In this document: positions 21,933-33,084 of the stretch, piece by piece
How the letters are laid out: the number at the start of each line of letters is the position of its first letter
Position numbering within the stretch: position 1 is the stretch's first letter
Source: Bufo bufo
Lineage: Eukaryota > Chordata > Amphibia > Anura > Bufonidae
Reading direction: 5' to 3'
DNA length: 64,000 bases
Assembly (NCBI RefSeq): GCF_905171765.1
Contig: NC_053391.1
Coordinates: 193,016,559-193,080,558 of the forward strand
The notes under the pieces: model-generated
Databases searched by the model: none
The model's input: the letters and a program-made list of their open reading frames with translations, nothing else
Told to the model about the DNA's origin: nothing
Program-made: the position numbers and the translations under genes

Positions 21933-22590
21933 TTGAATGAACCTCTCCTCCGTCTCGGTGCCGGGGCCTAAATATCTGACAGTGGCCTGTTCCAGTGGTG
22001 GGTGACATGAAGCCTGATTCTCTGCAATGGGACCTCTCTCCTCTGTCTGGGTGCCGGGCCTAAATATCTGACAGTGGCCTGTTCCAGTGGTGGGTGACAT
22101 GAAGCCTGATTCTCTGCAATGGGACCTCTCTCCTCTGTCTGGGTGCCGGGCCTAAATATCTAACAGTGGCCTGTTACAGTGGTGGGTGACATGAAGCCTG
22201 ACTCTCTGCTATGGGACCTCTCTCCTCTGTCTGGGTGCCGGGGCCTAAATATCTGACAGTGGCCTGTTCCAGTGGTGGGTGACATGAAGCCTGATTCTCT
22301 GCTATGGGACCTCTCTCCTCTGTCTGGGTGCCTAAATATCTGACAGTGGCCTGTTCCAGTGGTGGGTGACATGAAGCCTGATTCTCTGCAATGGGACCTG
22401 TCTCCTCTGTCTGGGTGCCTGGGCCTAAATATCTGACAGTGGCCTGTTCCAGTGGTGGGTGACATGAAGCCTGATTCTCTGGAATGGGACCTCTCTCCTC
22501 TGTCTGGGTGCTGGGGCCTAAATATCTGACAGTGGCCTGTTCCAGTGGTGGGTGACATGAAGCCTGATTCTCTGCTATGGGACCTCTCTC
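21933..22590. repeat. 92-bp minisatellite in the hAT 3' region
   Basis: About seven head-to-tail copies of a 92-bp unit with landmarks CCTAAATATCTGACAGTGGCC, TTCCAGTGGTGGGTGACATG and TGGGACCTCTCTCCTCTGTC. Units differ by a few bases; one lacks GGGCC before CTAAATATC. It lies just 3' of the transposase and is part of the element. Confidence 0.92.
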
Positions 22591-23099
22591 CAATTGATAT
22601 TGGTTAATTCTTATTTATTTTATTTTTATTTTTATTCATTTCCCTATCCACATTTGTTTGCAGGGGATTTACCTACATTTTGCTGCCTTTTGCAGCCCTC
22701 TAGCCCTTTCCTGGGCTATTTTACAGCCTTTTAGTCCGAAAAGTTCGGGTCCCCATTGACTTCAATGGGGTTCGGGGCGAAGTTCGGGTCGAGTTCGGAT
22801 CCCGAACCCGAACATTTCCGGGAAGATCGGCCAAACTTCTCGAACCCGAACATCCAGGTGTTCGCTCAACTCTAATAGTAATATCTCCAAAAATAGTTAT
22901 TAATTTACATTCCCCATATGTCTACTTCATGTTTGAATCATTTTGGGAATGCCATTTTATTTTTTGGGGACGTTACAAGGCTTAGAAGTTTAGAAATTAA
23001 TCTTGAAATTTTTCAGTAATTTTCCAAAACCCACTTTTTAAGGACCAGTTCAGATCTGAAGTCACTTTGTGAGGCTTACATAATAGAAACCAAATATTA

Positions 23100-24360
23100 C
23101 CCTATTTTGGAAACTACACCCTCAAGGTATTCAATTACAAAAACTGATTTTACAAACTTTGTTAATCCTTTAGGTGTTCCTCAAGAGTTATTGGCAAATG
23201 GATATGAAATTTGAGAATTTCAATTTTTGGGCAAATTTTCCATTTTAATCAATTTTTTCCAGTAACAAAACAAGGGTTAACAGCCAAACAAAACTCTATA
23301 TTTATTGCTCTGATTCTTTCGTTTGCAGAAACCCCCCATATGTGGTCGTAAACTACTGTATGGGCACACGGCAGGGCATAGAGGGAAAGGAGCACCGTGT
23401 GGTTTTTGGAAGGCAGATTTTGCTGGACTGGTTTATTTACACCATGTCCCATTTGAAGCCCCCCTGATGCACCCCTAGAGTAGAAACTCCATAAAAGTGA
23501 CCCCATCTAAGAAACTACACCCCTCAAGGTATTCAAAACTGATTTTACAAACTTTTTTTTTAACCCTCTAGGTGTTCCACAAGAGTTATTGGCAAATGGA
23601 GATGAAATTTACAAATTTCAATTTTTGGGCAAATTTTCCATTCTTTCCAGTAACAAAGCAAAACTCAAAACTCAATATTTATTATCCTGATTCTGTAGTT
23701 TGCAGAAACACCCCATATGTGGTCATTAACTACTGTACGGGCACATGGCAGGGTGTAGAGGGAAAGGAGCGCCGTGTGGATTTTGGAAGGCAGATTTTGC
23801 TGGACTGGTTTATTTACACCATGTCCCATTTGAAGCCCCCCTGATGCACCCCTAGAGTAGAAACTCCATAAAAGTGACCCCATTTTGGAAACTATGGGAT
23901 AAGGTGGCAGTTTTGTTGGGACTATTTTTATGGTACATATGATTTTTGGTTGCTCTATATTACATTTTTGCGAGGCAAGGTTACCAAAAATAGAAATTCT
24001 GAAATTTCATCTCCATTTGCCATAAACTGTTGAGGAACACTTAAAGGGTTAATAAAGTTAGTAAAATCAGTTTTGAATACCTTGAGGGGTGTAGTTTCTT
24101 AGATGGGAGTCACTTTTATGGAGTTTCTACTCTAGGGGTGCATCAGGGGTTCTTCAAATGGGACATTGTGCCAAAATAAAAGGCCATCAAAATCTGCCTT
24201 CCAGAAACCATATGGCGTTCCTTTACTTCTGCGCCCTGCCTTTTGGTCATACAGCAGTACGACCACATATGGGGTGTTTCTGTAAACTGCAGAATCAGGG
24301 TAATAAATATAAAGTTTTGTTTGGCTGTTAACCCTTGCTTTGTTACTGGAAAAAATGGAT
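23100..24360. repeat. Direct and inverted repeats inside the piggyBac
   Basis: Two direct copies (about 23100-23500 and 23500-23885) share CTCAAGGTATTCAA, GAGTTATTGGCAAATGGA, CCCCATATGTGGTC and TGCACCCCTAGAGTAGAAAC. A third copy lies in inverse orientation at about 23985-24360. Transcripts could fold back between the second and third copies. No coding capacity. Confidence 0.8.
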
Positions 24361-24424
24361 TAAAATGGAAAATTTGCCTAAAAATAGCTGTTTTGGCACC
24401 GTTTTTATAAAAAAAAATTGATCC

Positions 24425-25310
24425 TGTTCATCTGAGGGGTTAGGTCATGGAGTATTTTTATAGAGAAGATTCTTACGGACGCGGTGATACCTAATATGTC
24501 TACTTTTTTACATTTATTTAGGTTTTACACTATATTATCCTTTTTTAAACAAAAAAAAAAACATTTTAGTATCTCCATAGTCTAATATTCCTTTTTTTTT
24601 TTTTTTTAGCCGATTGTCTTAGGTAGGAGCTCATTTTTTGCAGGATGAGAGGACGGTTTTATTGGCACTATTTTGGGGGACATATGACTTTTTGATCACT
24701 TGCTATTACACTTTTTGTGATGTAAGGTGACATAAAATTACCTTTTTTTGCACCGTTTTTATTTTATTTTTTTGACCATGTTCATCTGAGGGGTTAGATC
24801 ATGGGGTATTTTTATAGAGCAGATTCTTACGGATGCGGCGATACCTAATATGTCTACTTTTTTTAAATTAATTTAGGTTTTACACTATATTATCCTTTTT
24901 TAAACAAAAAAAAAATATTTTAGTATCTCCATAGTCTAATAGTCCGTTTTTTTTTTTTTTTTTAGCTGATTGTCTTAGGTAGGCGCTCATTTTTTGTGGG
25001 ATGAAAGGACAGTTTTATTGGCACTATTTTGGGGGGCATATGACTTTTTGATCGCTTGCTATTACACTTTTTGTGATGTAAGGTGACAAAAAATTACCTT
25101 TTTTTGCATCATTTTTATTTTATTTTTTGACCGTGTTCATCTGAGGGGTTAGGTCTTGGGTTTTTGTTATAGTGCAGATTCTTATGGACGCGGCGATACC
25201 TAATATGTCTACTTTTTAATTTATTTTAGTTTTACAAAATATCTTTTTTGAAAAAAAAATCATTTTTTTGGTGTCTCGTCTGAGAACCATTGTTTTTTTT
25301 CGATTGTCAG
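24425..25310. repeat. 355-bp tandem repeat inside the piggyBac
   Basis: The landmark GTTCATCTGAGGGGTTAG begins at 24425, 24780 and 25135, an even spacing of 355 bp over about two and a half copies. Each copy then has GATACCTAATATGTCTAC and a poly-T run. The last copy ends shortly before the piggyBac stop codon region on the minus strand. Confidence 0.88.
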
Positions 25311-25350
25311 TGGCTAAATGGAATTAAAATTGGGGAAGGGGATTATAAAT

Positions 25351-27135
25351 TTAGTACTCCATGGAAGTGTGGTACTTCCGAAAGCAACTAATAATGCAGA
25401 GGCCCGGATGATCGGGGGACGTGTCACACTGAGTGGTGGTGTCCTTCCGTATCCCCCTCCTGTGACACACTCTGCACCTTTTTTGGGTCCGTCCCTTCTT
25501 TCCAGTATGGGGGACCACACCTGAAAAGTGTTGGCTAGGGACGATCCGGGCGCCTCCAGTTCCCGAGGTACTACGGCCTGCTCTTTCCCGGTCAGAAAAG
25601 ATCAGGGCCTTGAGGACTGCCCCATAGAACTGGAGGAATTTCCCTGTGTTGCCAGCGCTCCGGGACAGCACAAAAGAGTTGTGCAAGGCAACCCGTACCA
25701 AGTAGACCGCAACTTTTTTGTACCATGCCGGGGTTTTGCGCATGGCGTTATATGGCTTGAGGACTTGATCAGAGAGATAAACCCCTCCCATTTACCGATT
25801 GTAGTCGACGATACAATCGGGCTTGAGGACCGTTGCTGCGGTAGTTCGCACAGGGACAGGGGTGATGCAGTTACCATGAATTGTGGACAGTACAAGGACA
25901 TACCTCTTGTCCTTATATCTGACCAGCAACAGGTTTCCACTGGTAAGGGCACGTGTCTCACCCCTGGGGATAGGTACCTGGAGGGGGTGGGTAGGGAGGC
26001 CGCGTTGAGTTTTCCGCACGGTCCCACAAGCGGATGTGGATCTGGCGGCGAGGGACTGGAACAAGGGGATACTAGTATAAAAGTTATCCACGTACAGGTG
26101 GTAACCCTTATCTAGCAGTGGGTGCCTAAGGTCCCACACAAGTTTCCCACTAACACCCAGAGTGGGGGGACATTCTGGGGGTTGAATACGGGAATCTCGC
26201 CCCTCGTACACACGAAACTTGTAAGCGTACCCTGAGGTACTCTCACAAAGTTTGTACAGCTTCACGCCATACCTCGCCCGCTTAGAGGGAACATACTGGC
26301 GGAAAATGAGTCTCCCCTTGAAAGCAATGAGAGACTTATCAACAGCGACCTCCCTTCCAGTTACATAGGCCTCCAAAAATTTGGCCCCAAAGTGATCGAT
26401 GACCGGACTGATTTTGTACAGGTGGTCATAGGCAGGATCACCTTGGAGGGGACATGCTGCATTATCTACATAATGCAGGCATTTCCGAACGGCCTCAAAA
26501 CGGGAGCGTGTCATGGCCGTACTGTAAAGTGGGGTCTGGTAGAGGACGTCCCCACTCCAGTACAGCCTGACACTGGGTTTTTTGACTAGGCCCATGTGCA
26601 GCACGAGGCCCCAAAACGTCCTCATCTCGGCTGCACTGACCAGAGTCCAACCACCGGCCCTAGCCAAAAAGGAGCCTGGGTGTTGAGCAATGAACTGTTG
26701 GGCGTACAAGTTCGTTGGCTCCACCATCAGATTCACAAAGTGGTCACTGAAAAAAAAGACTAAAATAGTCATATTCAGTGAAGCCCACTGTGGGAATCGG
26801 GATTCCTGGTTGGTCAACAAAATCAGGAATCACAGGCTCAAAATCCTCTGGGGTACACCATGCAAGTTCACCGGTAGGGGGCTCAGGTGGACTTATCTGG
26901 TGGGCAGGAAAACTAGTACGAGCCCCAGAGCTGCTCGTACTAGTGTGGGCCACAGGGTCCCTGGCATGGCGGTCCCCTGTCTCCGCCACCTTGGGGGCTC
27001 ATCATCATCGCTAGATGAGGAGGAGGACTCGGATGACAAGAGGAAAGTGGAGTCATCCTTGTCCTCACTGGGGCTCTCGGAGTCGGAGGCAAGCTGGGCG
27101 TATTCCTCCTCGGCCGAGAACGTCCGGCGGGCCAT
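25351..27135 (-). pseudogene. piggyBac transposase, nearly complete, inactivated
   Basis: Starts ATG at 27135 (MARRTFSAEEEYAQL), with an acidic serine-rich N-terminus. The DDE core contains MTRSRFEAVRKCLHYVDN, VAVDKSLIAFKGR with the first catalytic Asp, and YVDNFYTSIPLF with the second. The third catalytic position should be an Asp in the GGVDLSDQ motif, but it reads GGVYLSDQ (about 25777), a loss of a key residue. The codon just before that motif is TAA (25792-25794) in the same frame. A C-terminal cysteine-rich finger (KRCRVCHRRG, CDTSPDHPGLC, CFRKYHT) is intact. Two frameshifts lie in the N-terminal part, one near 26940 and one in a poly-T run near 26755. It would act on TTAA sites if intact. 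Confidence 0.92.
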
Positions 27136-27506
27136 AGGGGAGTGTGTGTGTGCGTGCGTGGAAAACTTTATTTAGTGTACAGCTGTGCTGTGGACCCCAG
27201 ACACCCGATCAGGGTGATGCAACAGTTAAACTTTTTTTTTTTTCCCCTAAACTTTCCCTGAATATCCCTGCCTAAGCTAACCTTTCCCTAACCTGTCCCT
27301 ATGTACCTTTTAGTGCCAGATGGCAGAAGAGGGTTGCTGGGCAGAGATGGGGGTTGCTGGGCACAGATCGGACGCAGGTTCCTCTCTCCTCGCTCCCAGA
27401 CACAGAAAGGAGGAGGAGAGTAGAGCTGCAGTAACTTAAACCTCCCGCCCGCCCTGCAGCCAATCAGAAGCGATCCTGAGAGGTGATGTCGGCGGTGATC
27501 ATAAAT

Positions 27507-27534
27507 ACACATGACGTACTGGTACGTCATGTGT
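27507..27534. promoter_or_regulatory. Palindrome at the piggyBac 5' tip
   Basis: A 28-bp palindrome with 13 of 14 base pairs (ACACATGACGTACT and GGTACGTCATGTGT), 11 bp from the right end of the element and about 370 bp upstream of the transposase ATG. It contains TGACGTA/TACGTCA, close to cAMP-response-element-type sites. It may be a transposase-binding site, a promoter element, or both; none is shown. Confidence 0.45.
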
Positions 27535-27548
27535 CCCCAACTGGTTAA

Positions 27549-29145
27549 AAAAAAAAATTATATAGCATTAAATTGTTGCTATTAAAAAATAAAATAAAAA
27601 AAAACATTATTAACATTATGCTCTCCCCTGCTGATGTTATGGAGAGACGTGATGTTCACTTCTCTATTGATGTACATTCATGATTACCTTTGGTAACAAT
27701 GTCTTTCCGAAGAACTTGACTTGTGAATAGTAAGCAACATAATACACCTATAATAACAATCAAGAAGCACTTACAGGGTCACACTTGGGTTAGAAAAGGT
27801 TGGCTTATATCCATAGTCACCTTAGTTGTCCTCATGGGTGAGCTGCCTTAGGGGAGTTGGCCCCAAAATACTTTCACTTTCTCAGCTCGTAAGAGTCAGC
27901 TGTCTTTTATGTGGTCAACATAGCCTGGTGAACTGCATTCATGCTTCATTCCTAGGATTCTTCTGCATGGAAATAGAGGCAGCCTCAGTTAAACTCAGCA
28001 CTGACTGTAATGACAAGCATTATACATCTTTCCTTTTTAAGGAAGGTTATCCACTGCGTTGAAGAAATGTATCGTGTAACATAGTAGATGTATGTGTGTA
28101 CATACACACCCTACAGAGTAGATGAACGGTGAGGAAAATAAATCAGTGGATGTAGCCTACCATGTTTGGCCAGTCGCACCTCATTCAGACTGTTTGCCCT
28201 TACCCAAATTCTATGGAGGCTGGACTGATACAACTTATCTTATGGAAGAAATAATATTTTACTGAAATTAAATATTTCTCAATGTAGAAGGTTGAATAGA
28301 CCGCTGCCAGACACATCTCTCTTGAGAACAAAAGGATTGGCATGTTGAAATCCAACAGCCTTCCTTCCAAGGACACCTCCATAAACATAAGATTGTTGGA
28401 TGGTGCCACCTAAATTGCCAACATTAATGCGTATGGCTACCTTGGTGCATGCTGGTAAGTAGATAAAAGAGAGGCTGCCGATGTCTTCTTCTACCTGACC
28501 CAACACATGTGAAAACAGAAGATTCAGATGTGCTGCAGTAGATACAGTACTTGTAGTGTACTTTCTCTATGTGTCTGGTCACCTATAGTGCATCAGTAGT
28601 ATGTGGGCACATGCAAAAAAAAGCCCAATGAAATAATTAGTCTACTGGAATAGACAAAGAACCAATAAGCTTAAACTGCACAAGGAACACAAAGAACAAG
28701 GATAATACAAAAGAAAAGAAAGAAACCAGTTTGTATAGCCAGAATCCAATAATAAAATCGGAGTGGCTTGATTTAAGAACTGAAACCGTTAGATTATCAA
28801 AACATTTGATAAGAAAAGGGATTATAAAGTGTTGACACAGTAGCTGGATGTGGTGGTGAAGAAAATGCTGAATCTCGGAACGGCCAGAAACTGTAATAAT
28901 GTAGAATTAGTAGCAGAGCATGATAGAATGGGGCCAAAAAGAGCAACTGCCCGACAAAGAGTAGATAAAAAAGTTAATACTGTTCAACTCTACAAGATTT
29001 TAATCTCACTAACTGACTGTTGAAACTCAGGAAAACCAGAGAGACTGTGAAGCAGTAATTTCAAGAGATCAATAGAGGATTTTTCTAAGAATTTCTAAGC
29101 AATAATTACAATTTCTAATATGACAGATTCTCTTTAGGTTCCATG

Positions 29146-29148
<3 letters not shown>
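27549..29148. other. Unassigned DNA
   Basis: About 1.6 kb with no recognised transposon end, RNA gene or protein motif. The first 70 bp are A-rich. The minus-strand frame at 28279-28506 is open but has no ATG and no recognisable domain. Confidence 0.45.

Positions 29149-29197
<49 letters not shown>
29149..29197. repeat. (AT)n microsatellite
   Basis: An uninterrupted alternating AT run of 49 bases. Confidence 0.98.
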
Positions 29198-29200
<3 letters not shown>

Positions 29201-29676
29201 TATTTTATTTTTTTATTTACAGATATAGGTTGTACAGATCTATAATATGGCCACATTGTACCTTCATAATCCTACAATTGTATGTAGAGGCTTTTAGACT
29301 TTGAAAACTGCAAATCATACTGTATGCCATGAAACAAAGATATATTTTCTTGTTAGTTTTGCTTCTAGTGAAGAATGACGTGGCGTGATGACGTTTTCAC
29401 TGTCTGGCCCTCCTAAAGTGGAAAGGGCGTGGCAGTTGCAGAGTAACAACAACTCCCCATTGCTCCTAGAGGCTCATTTGGTCAGGTCAGTTCCTTCGGT
29501 ACCGATCTACTGACAGATCTTGTTGTGCTAAGCTGTTTCAGTAGATCTCATGCATGGCAATGAGAGCTACTGTACTGAAACAGCAGAGCGCCAGAGCACT
29601 CTGCTGTTTCCTGGGCTGGAGGTGGTCGGAAATGTGTCTCATCTCGCCTTAGAAACGGCGAGATGAGACAACCCCT
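29198..29676. other. Probable end of a TTAA element; otherwise unassigned
   Basis: The last 45 bases form a hairpin (GTCTCATCTCGCC and its inverse) ending GACAACCCCT before TTAA at 29677-29680. This matches the ACAACCCCTTTAA ends common on TTAA elements in this window. I could not place its other end. Confidence 0.4.
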
Positions 29677-29680
29677 TTAA

Positions 29681-29838
29681 CATGCTACCATGGCTTGCAT
29701 TGCCTCCGGACTTGTCTCCCATTGAGCACATTTGGGACATCATTGGTCGACAACTGCAAAGGTAACTGCCAGCAGCGGATCTTGATGATCTGTGTCTCTA
29801 AGTTCATTTAGCGTGGCAGAGCATTCCTCAGACAACCA
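29681..29838 (+). pseudogene. Tc1-like transposase relic, first part
   Basis: The frame from 29691 reads WLALPPDLSPIEHIWDIIGRQLQR, then a TAA, then LPAADLDDLCL, a TAA, and VHLAWQSIPQTTI. This is the last catalytic Glu region (PDLSPIEHIWD) and following helix of a Tc1-like enzyme. It is cut at 29839 by a TTAA-flanked element. The reading continues at 33085, so both parts were once one gene. The N-terminal two thirds are missing. Confidence 0.85.
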
Positions 29839-29874
29839 TTAAAGCAGCTCTGTCACCACGATAAACCCTATTAA

Positions 29875-30333
29875 AGAGGACCTTTCACCAGAATAAAACT
29901 TCTAAACTGACTATACAGACGTGTAGAGCGGCGCCCAGGGATCCCCCTGCACTTACTGTTATCCCCGGGCGCCGCTCCGTTCGCCCGGTATAGCCTCCGG
30001 TATCTTCATAGTTAGGCTCCACCCAGGGGAACCTGCCGCGGTCTCCTTCTCCCATGCTGTAGCGCTGGCCAATCGCAGCACTCAGCTCATAGCCTGAGAG
30101 AAAAAAAAACTCAGGCTATGAGCTGAGCGCTGCGATTGGCCAGCGCTACAACATAGGAGAAAGAGACGCCGGCAGGTTCCCCTGGGTGGAGCCTAACTAT
30201 GAAGATACCGGAGGCTATACCGGGCGAACGGAGCGGCGCCCAGGTATAACAGTAAGTGCAGGGAGATCCCTGGGCGCCGCTCTACACGTCTGTATAGTTA
30301 GTTTAGAGGTTTTATTCTGGTGAAAGGTCCTCT
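29875..30333. mobile_element. Palindromic TTAA MITE
   Basis: A near-perfect inverted repeat with about 225-bp arms. It starts AGAGGACCTTTCACCAG and ends with the inverse, flanked by TTAA (29871-29874 and 30334-30337). The arms are GC-rich (GGCGCCGCTC, CCACCCAGGGGAAC, GCCAGCGCTA) and the centre is a short A-run. It sits in the left arm of the larger foldback element. A family member with the same tips is at 40171-40626. Confidence 0.92.
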
Positions 30334-30429
30334 TTAAACCAGACATACTGACTGGTAGGGCTCATCATGCTGATTAAAACGATACCTTTCTTTTGTCTGT
30401 ATGCTAAACAGATGCAGAGAAATCTATGG

Positions 30430-30575
30430 GGGAGATTTATCAAACTGGTGTAAAGTGTAACTGTCTTAGTTGCCCCTAGCAACCAATCAGATTCCACCTT
30501 TCATTTTACAAAGGAGCTGGGAAAAATGAAAGGTGGAATCTGTTTGGTTGCTATAGGCAACTAAGCCAAGATGTT
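30430..30575. mobile_element. Short palindromic MITE (GATTTATCAAACTGG type)
   Basis: A palindrome built from GGTGTAAAGTGTAACTGTCT, AGTTGCC, AACCAATCAGATTCCACC and TTTCAT, mirrored after a short spacer. It is absent from the matching right arm of the host element, so it inserted there. A second copy at about 39415-39552 keeps both GATTTATC-type tips. This right side is truncated. Confidence 0.75.
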
Positions 30576-31381
30576 TTTATTCATATGCAAATGAGAAGTT
30601 CGGGCAGCAGGAGGTGGGACTGAGTCCTTTGAGCACTGCTATGTAACACCCCCTGTGCTCTGCACACACCTATCTCCTCTTGATTGACAGGGCTAGACAT
30701 GCTGAGGGCAGAGCTGTGTCCTAGTATGTACATATCATATACTCCATGTACTATAGCTTTACCACATTAAGATCGGCTCAGAAAGCTAATATACATATTA
30801 CTGCTTTATTACAGGCACAATAAATGATTATAAAGACACCAGTAAAAATGTTTCAGCTTATAAGCATAGAAAAAAACTCATCTCATCTCTATGTGGCAAT
30901 GCTATAGCGTTGTGCTAAGTGTATGGTTTTTGCATGTAGAGATCTCAGGGGGTTTTTCTTCCACATTTAACCTATAATAAAAGTCTATATCCTTATCATA
31001 TTGAAAGTAATATTTGTAGGCTTAAAAAACTAATAAATATAGCTGGTTTCTTTACAATTACATATTGTGCCTGTGAATTAACCAGTAATAGTTTTCAGGT
31101 TTATAACAAAAAAAGACACTATTCTCAATATAGTAAGGCCTTTTATTGTTATTATTTGATTATATATTATTTATTGTAGTATAGCTTTTATTATAGGTTA
31201 AATGACGGAGAAAAAAAGTTTACATAAATCTCTCCTGGTACTTGAACTCAGGATTGCTACATGCGTGGCAGACAACTTACCACCAAGCTAAAGAATTACC
31301 CCATAGAGATGTGTTTTTTCTATGCTTATAAGCTAATACACATTACTGGTGTCTATAATAATATATTGTGCTTGTCAATTA

Positions 31382-31875
31382 GGCCTCTTTCACACGGCCG
31401 TTTTTTTTTTCCCGTTTACTGGCCGTTTTTTGCGGTCCGTATACGGTCCGTATACGGAACCATTGATTTCAATGGGTCCGCAAAAAAAACGGAATGTACT
31501 CCGTATGCATTCCGTTTCCGTTTTTCCGTTTTTCCGTTCCGTTTTAACATAGAACATGTCCTATATTTGGCCGCAAATCACGTTCCGTGGCTCCATTAAA
31601 GTCTATGGGTCCACAAAAAAACGGAATGCATACGGAAGTGCATCCGTATGTCTTCCGTATCCGTTCCGTTTTTTGCGGATCCATCTATTGAAAATGTTAT
31701 GCCCAGCCCATTTTTTTCTATGAAATTACTGTATACTGTATTTGCCATACGGAAAAACGGAACGGAAAAACGGAACGGAAACGGAAACACAACGGAAACA
31801 AAAAACGGAACAACGGATCCGTTTAAAACGGACCGCAAAACACTGAAAAAGACATACGGTCGTGTGCAATAGGCC
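31382..31875. mobile_element. Harbinger-like MITE, copy 2
   Basis: The ends GGCCTCTTTCACACGGCCG and CGGTCGTGTGCAATAGGCC are inverse, flanked by TTA (31379-31381) and TAA (31876-31878). The interior is made of CCGTTTTT/AAAAACGG blocks that pair across the element, including CCGTTCCGTTTT and GGAACGGAAAAACGG. It interrupts the spacer of the large TTAA foldback element. Non-coding. Confidence 0.75.
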
Positions 31876-32183
31876 TAAAGCAGTGATATGTATATTAGTT
31901 TTCAGAGCAGATCTCTATAGTACAGACAATGTCGGACTGGCGTGCCTAGGGCCCACCAGTAAAATTTATTTTGGAGACCCACGGTATGGATATATTCAAA
32001 TATTATCTGCTCATACAGCAGCAAGATGCTACAAGATGATTGATTGTAGGGGCCCCTGCAGCGACCTTGAGAAGGTGGATCCCTTGGAAAAGAGGATACT
32101 GGCTGGTAGCCTATGTACTTATAAGTATTCTCTGCCACCTGATTGCATCAATAATAATAATAATAAAATGGGTAGTTCCTTAA

Positions 32184-32594
32184 AAGGGTTGTCCCACAAA
32201 AATATTCTACAGTTTTCAAAAAGCACTTGGATCTGAATACTTTTGTCATTGCATGTAATTAAAAATGTATTACAGCTGCTGAGTTATTCAACGAAATGTA
32301 TCTGTATAGCGCCACCTGCTGTTTGCTCTTTTTCTAATTTATCTGTCCTGCTCACAGAGATGGAAGCACATGCTCAGTTCCATCCTTCAACTGCCACCAG
32401 CTACAGTAGAAATGACACACCCCTGAGAAGGGACATATCCCCCTAAACTGTCAACTTTAAATCTTGCAGAACAATCGAAGCAATGAATGGGGAGATCTCT
32501 GGATTTGTGTGAAGTACAGGGCCGGTTCTAGCTTTGTTAGAAAGAGGTTTTCATTTTTTACAGTATATTTTACATTATTTATGAGATAACCCCT
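32184..32594. mobile_element. TTAA-flanked repeat
   Basis: Left end AAGGGTTGTCCCAC and right end GAGATAACCCCT, between TTAA at 32180-32183 and 32595-32598. The inverse match is limited to the outer bases. No coding capacity. It lies inside the larger foldback element. Confidence 0.6.
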
Positions 32595-33084
32595 TTAAAT
32601 GATCTAACCAGTTTTTCATATGAACTTAGGCTGGTTGAGGTGTTGTACATTGTCTATCTATATATTGTGCAGTAAGTTTACTGTGTTATGTGCCACTTGG
32701 GCAGGATTTGAAGACTAGGGGCCCACCTTGCTCAGGGGCCCACTGGGCGATTCACCTGTACCCCTCTGGGCTAGTCCAAGCCTGAGTACATAAAGTATAT
32801 GATATATACTTGGTAGGACACAGCTCTGCCCTAAGCACGTCTAGCCCTGTCAAGATGTGGGGAGGGGAGTTTTCAGAGCACAGAGGTGTTACAAAGTAGT
32901 GCTCAAAGGATTCAGTCCCACCTCCTGGGGCTCGAATTGCTCATTTACAAATAACTAAAAATACAGATATCTCTGCAGCTGTTTAGCATACAGACAAAAG
33001 AAAGGTATCCTTTTAATCAGCATGATGAGCCCTACCAGGAAGTATGTCTTGTTTAAACGAGTTGATCCTGGTGACAGAGCTTCT

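Larger units (their letters stand above)
17740..22874 (+). mobile_element. hAT element 2, full length, nested in piggyBac
   Basis: The left end TAGGGATGAGCGAAC and right end GTTCGCTCAACTCTA are imperfect inverted repeats, flanked by perfect 8-bp duplications ATAGTAAT (17732-17739 and 22875-22882). Both tips carry strings of GGGTTCG/CGAACCC. Contents: subterminal repeats, a short 5' tandem array (18284-18540), a transposase gene with several disabling changes (18878-21827), a 92-bp minisatellite (21933-22590), and a 3' subterminal region. The clean target duplication shows it is younger than the piggyBac host. Confidence 0.95.
17463..27544 (-). mobile_element. piggyBac element with a nested hAT element
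   Basis: The left end starts CCCCTTATGGACC after ATAA (17459-17462, one change from TTAA). The right end finishes CCCCAACTGG before TTAA (27545-27548). Without the 5.1-kb hAT insertion the element is about 5 kb. It encodes a piggyBac transposase on the minus strand (25351-27135). A long non-coding 3' part contains direct, inverted and tandem repeats (22900-25310). I recognise the left-end sequence (CCTTAAGGACCAGGCCATTT) as typical of frog piggyBac elements. The link between left end and gene is inferred from continuity around the hAT. Confidence 0.75.
29843..33084. mobile_element. Large TTAA foldback element with further elements inside
   Basis: The left end AGCAGCTCTGTCACCA and right end TGGTGACAGAGCTTC are inverse, flanked by TTAA (29839-29842 and 33085-33088). 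The arms match over several hundred bases when younger insertions are ignored; shared marks include GGTAGGGCTCATCATGCTGA, TGTCTGTATGCTAAACAG, GAGGTGGGACTGA and GACAGGGCTAGAC. Insertions inside: a TTAA MITE (29875-30333), a short palindromic MITE (about 30430-30575), a Harbinger-like MITE (31382-31875) and another TTAA element (32184-32594). No transposase is encoded. Confidence 0.88.

Noticed and set aside
25528..26115. Plus-strand 195-residue open frame
   Set aside because: It is the antisense shadow of the piggyBac transposase.
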